Origin: Flavobacterium poyangense
GTDB lineage: Bacteria; Bacteroidota; Bacteroidia; Flavobacteriales; Flavobacteriaceae
Direction of reading: 5' to 3'
Assembly (NCBI RefSeq): GCF_011751075.1
Contig: NZ_JAALLN010000021.1
Location: forward strand, 1 to 64,000
DNA: 64,000 nucleotides
Positions 24,854 to 31,557 of the stretch are shown in pieces. Made by a program: the position numbers and the translations under genes. Every line of letters begins with the position of its first letter. Position 1 is the first letter of the stretch. The notes below the pieces were generated by a model, which was given only the letters and a program-made list of their open reading frames with translations, made no database searches and was not told the DNA's origin.

Positions 24854-25480
24854 ATGAAACATGAGCTACAAAATATCATTTCAGGAAAGAGCCAAGTTAG
24901 GCATGGAAATTCTATCCAAACAATCTCCCGTTACCTTAGAAAAAGCGAGAGCTCAGGCGGAGCGCTTAAGTCAGGCAAGCAAAGCAAAAGTGAAGAAGCA
25001 GCGCTAATAAAGCAATTTTGCAATAAAAATGGTTTTTGGATTACGGCAATAAACCTCAATACTTTTGTTTCTTCGGGTGCCGAACAAAAGGTTTATCTTC
25101 AGAACAGACATAAAGTAATCAAGTTAAACGACAGTATCTATTACGAATCCTGGGAAGATTATTTCAATAGTTTGTTGCTGAATAATTTCTTCTTTCCCGA
25201 TACTGCTTATCAATTAATTGGTTTTTATGAGCAAGATGAGGTTTTGTACGCTGTGGTTGAACAGAAATTTGTGGAATCCGACAAGATTACAGAACTCGAA
25301 ATCGTAAAACAATTTTTAACTTCAAACGGGTTTATTAACACTAGAAACAACGATTATTTTCATCCTGAACTCGGAATTATTCTCGAAGATTTGCACGATG
25401 AAAATGTTTTGACTTTTCAAGGGAATCTATTTTTTATCGATACCGTTTTCTATCTTACAGCACAATTTTACAAACCATGA
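24854..25480 (+). CDS. Polyvalent-protein-type small kinase (Kinase-PolyVal-like)
   Basis: The open frame is 208 aa, but only the part from about residue 52 (25007 onward) has domain quality. Pattern: SSGAEQKVYLQNRHKVIKLND (nucleotide-loop and Lys region), DYFNSLLLNNFFFPDTAYQLIGFYE, and C-terminal DLHDENVL followed by GNLFFIDTVF, where His-Asp and the metal-binding Asp of a kinase fold are expected. This resembles the compact Ser/Thr/Tyr kinase domain found in polyvalent proteins of mobile elements. No good start codon exists after the leader ORF stop, so either the ATG at 24854 is used or a frameshift joins the two frames. It overlaps the next gene by 4 bp (ATGA). Confidence 0.6.
   Translation: MKHELQNIISGKSQVRHGNSIQTISRYLRKSESSGGALKSGKQSKSEEAALIKQFCNKNGFWITAINLNTFVSSGAEQKVYLQNRHKVIKLNDSIYYESWEDYFNSLLLNNFFFPDTAYQLIGFYEQDEVLYAVVEQKFVESDKITELEIVKQFLTSNGFINTRNNDYFHPELGIILEDLHDENVLTFQGNLFFIDTVFYLTAQFYKP
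24861..25007 (+). CDS. 48-aa leader ORF overlapping the kinase gene out of frame
   Basis: This frame reads MSYKISFQERAKLGMEILS and then SPVTLEKARAQAERL, ending AKVKKQR and a stop at 25005-25007. It looks like an authentic helical bacterial protein. The alternative frame over the same bases (from the ATG at 24854) has poor, Ser/Gly-rich composition. It may be an independent small gene preceding the kinase, or the true N-terminus of the kinase separated by a frameshift near 25000. Confidence 0.55.
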   Translation: MSYKISFQERAKLGMEILSKQSPVTLEKARAQAERLSQASKAKVKKQR

Positions 25481-26535
25481 CCATTCAAGACTTAAAATCC
25501 CAAAACCTGATTCTTTTTGAAGTTATTTCAGGGAGTAAATCTTTTGGGTTAAATACACCAACTTCAGACACTGATATAAAAGGCGTTTATTATTTGCCAA
25601 AAGAAAAATTCTTTGGGTTAGAGTATATTCCGCAGATTGCTAATGAAACCAATGATGAGGTGTATTATGAAATTGGTCGTTTTACAGAATTATTGCTCAA
25701 AAATAATCCTAATATACTCGAAATTTTGGCTTCGCCTGAAGATTGTATTTTGTACCGACATCCGTTGATGGAAAATCTAAAAACAGAAGATTTTCTATCA
25801 AAACTCTGCAAAGATTCTTTTGCGGGTTATGCCGTTACTCAAATCAAAAAAGCGAGAGGTTTAAACAAGAAAATCGTAAATCCGTTACCGAAGGAGAAGA
25901 AAAGTCTTTTGGATTTTTGTTATGTTCTGGAAGATTATGAAACGGTTTCGGCAGTAGAATTTCTGGCAGAGAATAATTTAAAACAAGAGCAGATTGGTTT
26001 GGTCAATTTGCCTAATTCAAAAGGAATGTTTGCTATGTTTTATGATGCTGGAAAGACTTTGGGATATAAAGGAATAATTCAGAAAGAAATGTCCAATGAA
26101 GTTTCGGTTTCTTCGATTCCTAAAGACGAAAAGTTGATTGGTTATTTATCCTGCAATCAGGACGGCTATTCCAAATACTGTAAAGAATACACCGAATATT
26201 GGAGTTGGATAGATAAGCGCAACGAAGAGCGTTACAACACCAATCAAAAGCACGGTAAAAACTACGACAGCAAAAATATGATGCATACAATCCGGCTTTT
26301 GCAAACGGCTGAGCAAATTCTGTCAACCGGAAAGTTAAACATCAGAGTTTCTAATCGTGAAGAATTGTTAGATATAAAAGCCGGAAATAAAGATTATGAT
26401 GATTTACTGCAAATGTCCGATGATTTGATTCTTTCTATCGAAAATCATTATAAAACTTCCTCTTTGCAAGAAACACCAAACAAAGAAAAGACGTTAGAAA
26501 CTTTGATTAAGATTCGGGAAGAATTGTATCGGTAA
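25477..26535 (+). CDS. Second RlaP-type nucleotidyltransferase
   Basis: A 352-aa polymerase-beta-fold protein. SGSKSFGLNTPTSDTDIKGV gives the GS motif and two metal-binding Asp. YYEIGRFTELLLKNNPNILEILASPED follows as in RlaP-like proteins. It is about 100 residues longer than the first RlaP gene because of an insert with KKARGLNKKIVNPLPKE and a C-terminal helical part (KNMMHTIRLLQTAEQIL). The start overlaps the kinase-like gene by 4 bp, so translation is coupled. RNA-end nucleotide addition is the family-based expectation. The kinase-nucleotidyltransferase pairing is not something I recognise as a described system. Confidence 0.78.
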   Translation: MTIQDLKSQNLILFEVISGSKSFGLNTPTSDTDIKGVYYLPKEKFFGLEYIPQIANETNDEVYYEIGRFTELLLKNNPNILEILASPEDCILYRHPLMENLKTEDFLSKLCKDSFAGYAVTQIKKARGLNKKIVNPLPKEKKSLLDFCYVLEDYETVSAVEFLAENNLKQEQIGLVNLPNSKGMFAMFYDAGKTLGYKGIIQKEMSNEVSVSSIPKDEKLIGYLSCNQDGYSKYCKEYTEYWSWIDKRNEERYNTNQKHGKNYDSKNMMHTIRLLQTAEQILSTGKLNIRVSNREELLDIKAGNKDYDDLLQMSDDLILSIENHYKTSSLQETPNKEKTLETLIKIREELYR

Positions 26536-26667
26536 TCGGATTCTTTGAAGAAATATTGTCTATTTTTTTTAAGCCACGATAATAATTATACTTTTATTAA
26601 ATTTATAAATAATTAAATTTAATAAAAGTTTAGATTTTACAATTTGTAAGAAATTTATGTTAATTTA

Positions 26668-26699
26668 TTTGATTAGCAATATTTATAGTTGTACGTTTG
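26668..26699 (+). promoter_or_regulatory. Full Bacteroidota-type promoter
   Basis: TTTG (26668-26671), a 20-bp spacer and TACGTTTG (26692-26699) match the -33/-7 pattern of the primary sigma factor. The downstream small gene starts at 26748. Confidence 0.7.
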
Positions 26700-26747
26700 T
26701 TATGTCAAAGCATATCTAGGAGTAATCTTTATAAAAACTGTTTAGAT

Positions 26748-27020
26748 ATGCAAAAAGAAAATCAAAAGGCATCAAAAAAAGACGTGGTGCCATCCGTAGT
26801 CAGTTTTCTTTCGAATGAATTGTTCGAGGGAGAGTTAAGAGAACAACCGTTGTATTTGCAGGAAATTTTCGAGTTAATGCTCGAAACCGAGTATGGCAAC
26901 AATCTTGACCTAAGGCTAAAAATGCTCAGTTGCTTAAGGAGCAGCAGAAACTTAGCCGAAACATTATCTGTATTTTCAGATAAACAAATTCATAAAGCCT
27001 GTGTTATTGCAGCGACTTAA
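26748..27020 (+). CDS. Unknown 90-aa protein
   Basis: A small soluble, helical protein with no family recognised. Phrases include LSNELFEGELREQPLYLQEIFELML and LDLRLKMLSCLRSSRNLAETL. I use the ATG at 26748, 49 bp after the -7 element; an upstream ATG at 26697 would lie inside that promoter. It has its own promoter and a strong terminator, so it is a monocistronic gene. Confidence 0.6.
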   Translation: MQKENQKASKKDVVPSVVSFLSNELFEGELREQPLYLQEIFELMLETEYGNNLDLRLKMLSCLRSSRNLAETLSVFSDKQIHKACVIAAT

Positions 27021-27051
27021 TTTTTAACATTCTAATTGTAGAATGATTGGG

Positions 27052-27078
27052 AAGCTCCGTAACTACGGAGCTTTTTTT
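27052..27078 (+). terminator. Rho-independent terminator of the 90-aa gene
   Basis: AAGCTCCGT-AACT-ACGGAGCTT is followed by a run of seven T. Confidence 0.9.
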
Positions 27079-27140
27079 GTTTTTTGGCTGTCTGTTTTTG
27101 GGTTCTTTTTTTGTGTTTAATTTTCTCTTCTCGTTTGCTT

Positions 27141-27445
27141 TGTCATTCCGAAGAATGAGGAATCACACACGAAACTCCACACAGCACGTCGCCAATCTTT
27201 GTCGACTTACTAGTGTGATTTCTCCTAAAGTCGAAATGACAAATGACTGCTTCCCTTGTCATTCCGGATGAGGAATCACACACGAAACTCCACGCAGAAT
27301 GTTGCCAATCTTTGTCGACTTACTAGTGTGATTTCTCCTAAAGTCGAAATGACAAATGACTGCTTACTTTGTCATTCCGAATGAGGAATCGCACACGAAA
27401 CTCCACGCAGAATGTTGCCAACCTTTGGCGAATTACAGCTGTGAT
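27141..27445. repeat. Three tandem about 113-bp palindromic elements
   Basis: Units begin with TGTCATTCCG at 27141, 27257 and 27370. The first two end with AGTCGAAATGAC and the third is truncated and diverged. Each has GAGGAATCRCACACGAAACT and, in its second half, GTGTGATTTCTCC, giving an imperfect palindrome. Same family as 55267-55367. The 27021-27751 stretch holds only these, a terminator and a smaller palindrome. Confidence 0.85.
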
Positions 27446-27520
27446 TTACTCCGTCAATCCGCTACCGATCAGATTACCTACATTGAAAAAACGATAAAAG
27501 ACTAGATAACCCAAAACGAC

Positions 27521-27553
27521 AAATCCGACAGGTTTTTAAAACCTGTCGGATTT
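27521..27553. repeat. Short perfect palindrome, ATCCGACAGG family
   Basis: AAATCCGACAGGTTTT and AAAACCTGTCGGATTT flank a 1-nt centre. A sister copy with CTGACAGG occurs at 55488-55520. It could also act as a terminator, but it is not next to a stop codon. Confidence 0.75.
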
Positions 27554-27751
27554 AATTTAATTAATTTAAAAATAGGAATTAATATATTTTAAGGAATGAC
27601 TGGACAACACAAAAGAGTGAGGGAAACATCTACTTAATCAGGATTTTTACTACAAAAACAGGTATTTGTACGTATTCTTGTGATTTTAATTAACTCTAAA
27701 TTTGAATTGTAAAAGCATAATGGGCTGATAAACATTAATTTGAGTTTAGAA

Positions 27752-28714
27752 ATGAATAGTTGGAGTAAACACAAACTGGTATTTCCTTTTTTGTTTGTTA
27801 GTGTTTTTTTGTTTGCCCAGAACGAAAGATTAATTATTGGCCGGACAACGGGTAAGTTGACAATCACAAAAAATGTGACCATACGAACCTTTGGTTTTAC
27901 AGATTCACTTTCGGGACAGGTCACTTTTCCGGGATCGGAGATTAATGTCAGGGAAGGAGATAGTGTGAAGATTGATTTTTGGAGCATTTCGCAAGGAAAT
28001 CCGGTCTCTTTGTATTGCAGGGAAATCGAATTCGAGCAGCGGAATAAGGAAAATGAAGTAATGAAAGTAAAAGAACCGATTCATCATATGGAGCATGGTT
28101 TTTATTCTTTTCAGGCTAAAAAAGCGGGCACTTATCTGTATTATAGTCCCGAAAACTATCCTTTTAATCTTCAGGCCGGAATGTTTGGAGTAATCATCGT
28201 ACAGCCAAAAGATACAGATTCTACAAGCCTTAAAGCATCACAGGAAGTTCTGTGGTGTAGCAATGAAATAGATACAAAATGGCACACTGATGCCATTATG
28301 GGAACAGAATACGACCCAAGAAACAAACCGATAGTTCTGCCGGGTTATAAACCTGATTATTTCCTGATCAATGGCGAAATGGCAATAAACCACAAAGGGT
28401 TGCATTTGCCGGAGCGCAAAAAAGAAACAGTGTTGCTGCGTTTGGTTAATTCGGGATTATACCTTCATGAAATAGCGTTTCCGACAGCTGCAAAACTCAA
28501 GTTAATTTCGGGAAGCACTACTGCTATTGAGATTCGGTCAGAAGGATCTAAAGTTACGCTTCAACCCGGGCAATGTTTCGAGTTGCTTATTGATTTAGAA
28601 AATGTTGTGGAGAATGAACAAATTAGGTATCAGTTTATAGATCCGGTTTCCAAATTGGGACGTTACGAGGCTAATATCCCTGTTTTTTATAAAAATTTAA
28701 ATAAAGAGCCATGA
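27752..28714 (+). CDS. Secreted cupredoxin-fold (multicopper-oxidase-like) protein
   Basis: About 320 aa with a signal peptide (cleavage near FLFAQ). The first domain shows the cupredoxin pattern EINVREGDSVKIDFWS...IHHMEHGFYSFQAKKAGTYLYY. A second beta domain follows from about 170 (LLRLVNSGLYLHEIAFP). Complete copper-ligand sets of active multicopper oxidases are not seen, so an electron-transfer, scaffold or copper-delivery role is possible. The ATG at 27752 is preferred over an upstream TTG. It overlaps the next gene by 4 bp and sits two genes before a tyrosinase-like protein, so copper handling is the likely theme. Confidence 0.65.
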   Translation: MNSWSKHKLVFPFLFVSVFLFAQNERLIIGRTTGKLTITKNVTIRTFGFTDSLSGQVTFPGSEINVREGDSVKIDFWSISQGNPVSLYCREIEFEQRNKENEVMKVKEPIHHMEHGFYSFQAKKAGTYLYYSPENYPFNLQAGMFGVIIVQPKDTDSTSLKASQEVLWCSNEIDTKWHTDAIMGTEYDPRNKPIVLPGYKPDYFLINGEMAINHKGLHLPERKKETVLLRLVNSGLYLHEIAFPTAAKLKLISGSTTAIEIRSEGSKVTLQPGQCFELLIDLENVVENEQIRYQFIDPVSKLGRYEANIPVFYKNLNKEP

Positions 28715-29139
28715 AAAAAATTGTCATTTCTTTTGTTTTGCTTTTTTGCTTTTCGATTGCTTTTGCACAAAAGAAGCCTACTTTTTCTGTAGTGGGTGAT
28801 GCCACAAATAAAGAAAGTCTGCAAAAAAACAAACGACTGGATATTTCTAAAATTAAAGTCGCAAATATTTCCGATAAACCTATATATCTGGCTTGGGAAA
28901 CGGTCTCTAATACATTTCCGAAAGAATGGGACTGTTCGATGTGTCAGCATGGGGCTTGTCAGATCGGAATTCCGAAAGGTTCAGCTTTTAATAAACTAAA
29001 TGCCGATCAGCAAGGTTTTATCGCGATACACGTAATTCCTGCCAACAAATCGGGTAACGGAATCGTAAAATTTAAAATTTACGACAAAGCCAATCCGGAC
29101 TATTTTAAGATTTTAACTTTTGAAGTCAATGTACTTTAA
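28711..29139 (+). CDS. Small secreted Cys-rich-motif protein of the tyrosinase cluster
   Basis: 142 aa with a clean signal peptide (1-19, ending SIAFAQ). The mature part is beta-rich, with one Cys cluster WDCSMCQHGACQIGIPKGS (about 71-89) that could bind copper or form disulfides. No family recognised. It overlaps the cupredoxin gene and is 40 bp before the tyrosinase-like gene. By analogy with tyrosinase helper proteins it could deliver copper, but no sequence similarity to a known helper was seen. Confidence 0.6.
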   Translation: MKKIVISFVLLFCFSIAFAQKKPTFSVVGDATNKESLQKNKRLDISKIKVANISDKPIYLAWETVSNTFPKEWDCSMCQHGACQIGIPKGSAFNKLNADQQGFIAIHVIPANKSGNGIVKFKIYDKANPDYFKILTFEVNVL

Positions 29140-29179
29140 TGCCCATAAACAAATCAGTATTCACTTAAAACAAACAAAC

Positions 29180-30649
29180 ATGGAAAGAAAAATTATTTTA
29201 TTCTTTATTATCCTGACCACAGGATTATGCTTTGGTCAGAGTAAAAGTACGGCGCAATATATCCGATGGAATGTTAACACGCCCCAAGGAAAGGCAAATT
29301 TGGATGCAATGAATGTAGCCTTCAAAAAAATGCGCGATTTGGGCTGTGAGAATGGTCTTTCGTGGTATTATCAGGGAGCAATACACAGTATTCCGAATGT
29401 AATTAATGGGAAAAATGTACTTTGTTCTGTATATCAGACCAGTAAAGACAAATTATGGGCTTGGGCCGATTGTACTCATAATGGTACAGAAAATGCCAAT
29501 TTGAATTTTCTTTTGTGGAACAGAATGTACATTTGGTATTTAGAGAAAATTGTTCGTGAGTTTTCCGGAAAGGCTGATTTTGCTTTGCCATATTGGAATT
29601 ACGGTAGCACAATAACTGCTGACAACATTATGGGGGAAGAATTAAGAGATAAATCAGGATCTTTGTATACAGCAGCGCGATATAGTATTCTGAACAACGG
29701 AAGACCAATTTTACCGGATCAGGTGAATCAAATTCAATTGGCGCTTAACGAGTTGAGAACGAATCCTTCATTTAGCGGAAGTGCCGGATTTAGTAAAAGT
29801 CTGGAAGGTTCTCCTCACGGTTATATGCACAATCTGATTGGTGGTGGATATGCAAATCCGAGTGAAAGTTATTATAACGAAATATACCAGTTGCCTAATT
29901 ATTCAGGGCTAATGGCAAATGTTCCTTCGGCCGGTTTTGATCCTGTTTTTTGGTTGCATCATAGTATGGTGGATCGTATTTGGGAATCTTGGGATGTTTC
30001 GGCTTATGGTCAGCGTCCTACTTTAGAAGAGCTAAAAGACAAACCTTGGCCTTACGAGTTTATTACACCAGACGGAGGTCGTATTACGTACACAATGGAA
30101 GAAGTATACAAAATCGTTTTTAATCTGGATTATAAATACGATAATTTACTTTACGGATCTAAAACTTCTGTGTTAGCGGCAAACGAAACAAAAGGAAAAG
30201 AGAGAATTTCATTTCAGGATTCAAAAGAGAAAGTGATCTGGGAACAGAAAGTTGGAAAGATATTGGGAGCGAAAGCCTTTACTCACAAAGTAACCGGTAC
30301 ATCGGCTAAAAACACTCTTAAGGTTTTTAAAAGCAGCAATTCTAAAATAGTTCTGAATTTAGATGTAGTGGTTTACAAAGAACCAAAAGATTATTATACT
30401 GTTTATCTGCGTTACAAAGGAAAACCGGATCAGTATGTTGGAACAATGACTTTCTTTGGTGTGGCTCATGATCACGGAACGGGAGAAAAACATGAAATAG
30501 GTGAGGACGGAGTAAAACTTACTTTCTCCTACTATATTTCAGATGATTTAGCAAATAAAGCCGGAGACTTTGATATTATCATAAAAAAGACCGGAATTGG
30601 CGATGCGAAAGTAACACTTGAGAAAATTAGTACCGCAGAAATCAACTAA
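29180..30649 (+). CDS. Tyrosinase-family type-3 copper protein with altered CuA site
   Basis: 489 aa from the ATG at 29180, which begins a signal peptide (MERKIILFFIILTTGLCFGQ). An earlier in-frame ATG would bury it. The CuB site is intact: SPHGYMHN (HxxxH type) and DPVFWLHHSMVDRIW. In the CuA site the first His is present (YYQGAIHS), but the motif normally ending FLPWHR reads NFLLWNR, and the His nine residues before it is also Asn (TENANLN). The C-terminal about 200 residues form a tyrosinase C-terminal-like beta domain. With two CuA ligands lost, oxidase activity is doubtful unless metal binding is rearranged. Confidence 0.85.
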   Translation: MERKIILFFIILTTGLCFGQSKSTAQYIRWNVNTPQGKANLDAMNVAFKKMRDLGCENGLSWYYQGAIHSIPNVINGKNVLCSVYQTSKDKLWAWADCTHNGTENANLNFLLWNRMYIWYLEKIVREFSGKADFALPYWNYGSTITADNIMGEELRDKSGSLYTAARYSILNNGRPILPDQVNQIQLALNELRTNPSFSGSAGFSKSLEGSPHGYMHNLIGGGYANPSESYYNEIYQLPNYSGLMANVPSAGFDPVFWLHHSMVDRIWESWDVSAYGQRPTLEELKDKPWPYEFITPDGGRITYTMEEVYKIVFNLDYKYDNLLYGSKTSVLAANETKGKERISFQDSKEKVIWEQKVGKILGAKAFTHKVTGTSAKNTLKVFKSSNSKIVLNLDVVVYKEPKDYYTVYLRYKGKPDQYVGTMTFFGVAHDHGTGEKHEIGEDGVKLTFSYYISDDLANKAGDFDIIIKKTGIGDAKVTLEKISTAEIN

Positions 30650-30681
30650 GATTATAGAATCTAAAATAATAATAGCAAAAA

Positions 30682-30722
30682 GATCGATCAATAATAAAGG
30701 TTTTATTGATCGATTTTTTTAT
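30682..30722 (+). terminator. Terminator of the tyrosinase cluster
   Basis: GATCGATCAATAA (30682-30694) pairs with TTATTGATCGAT and is followed by T7. Confidence 0.85.
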
Positions 30723-30765
30723 TGGCGTTACTATACAACAATCGGATTCAGACTAAAAATAAAGT

Positions 30766-30834
30766 AATTTGTGGAAATTCGTGCAATTGGTGGCAAAAAC
30801 AACTTGCCGCGAATTTCGCTAATTTCCACGAATT
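30766..30834. repeat. Palindromic intergenic repeat
   Basis: AATTTGTGGAAATT (30766-30779) is mirrored by AATTTCCACGAATT (30821-30834). Internal GTGGCAAA/TTGCC can also pair. A related sequence lies at 41676-41740. It occupies the 314-bp gap after the tyrosinase cluster. Confidence 0.65.
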
Positions 30835-30963
30835 ATTTTTTTAAAAGAGTTCGTAAGGAAGAAGTTGGTACGACCATTTTTTAACAGTTAAAATAGGTTA
30901 TTTTAATGAAAAGCTATCTTTTAATTTCTTATTTTACCTATCCGAAAACTATAATCAGAACAA

Positions 30964-31398
30964 ATGAATCTTAACATATCAGTCAGGCAGTTAGGGAAAA
31001 AACATCCGATTCTTCAGGATAAAAATATTGAGATAGCTGCAGAAAGAGCGACAATTACTACACAAACTCTTATTGAACTAATTGTAGATTATCAAGTTCA
31101 ATTATTCAATTCTTCTTCTTTTGAGTTTGATGAGGAAGATAAAATTCATCTTCCCAAAGAAAATTATTTACCTATTTTAACGGATACAGGAAAAGTTGGT
31201 TTTGGGGCACTTTACAATCACAATAAAGTGAATTTAGCGAAAGCGAAGGAAAATGCTATTGTGGCTTTTGAGGACGGACTGTATGCCATTTTTTATGGCG
31301 ATGATGCGTTAGAAAATCTAAATCAGGAAATAAATCTGGAAGAAAATAAACCATTAATTTTCATCAGACTTACTTTCTTAGCGGGAAGTTATTGGTAA
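30964..31398 (+). CDS. Unknown 144-aa protein upstream of the DUF4132 gene
   Basis: A soluble protein with no signal peptide. It opens NLNISVRQLGKKHPIL and has a mid part KVGFGALYNHNKVNLAKAKENAIVAFEDGLYAIFYGD, suggesting a mixed alpha/beta fold. No family recognised. It is 160 bp upstream of the giant DUF4132 gene on the same strand and probably works with it. Confidence 0.6.
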   Translation: MNLNISVRQLGKKHPILQDKNIEIAAERATITTQTLIELIVDYQVQLFNSSSFEFDEEDKIHLPKENYLPILTDTGKVGFGALYNHNKVNLAKAKENAIVAFEDGLYAIFYGDDALENLNQEINLEENKPLIFIRLTFLAGSYW

Positions 31399-31557
31399 AA
31401 ACGAGAATCAATTTCAATTTCAAGAATCAATTTTGCCGTCGAAACAATTCCATTTAAAGAGTAATAGATTTTTAGGCAAAATATAATTCACATCATACAT
31501 TTCACATTTCACAAAACACATTTCACAAAAAAAAATAATTTAAAAAATAACGACATT

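Noticed and set aside
27047..27271. 74-aa plus-strand frame
   Set aside because: It starts inside a terminator hairpin and runs through palindromic repeats.
27634..27987. 117-aa minus-strand frame
   Set aside because: Antisense to the signal-peptide region of the cupredoxin gene.
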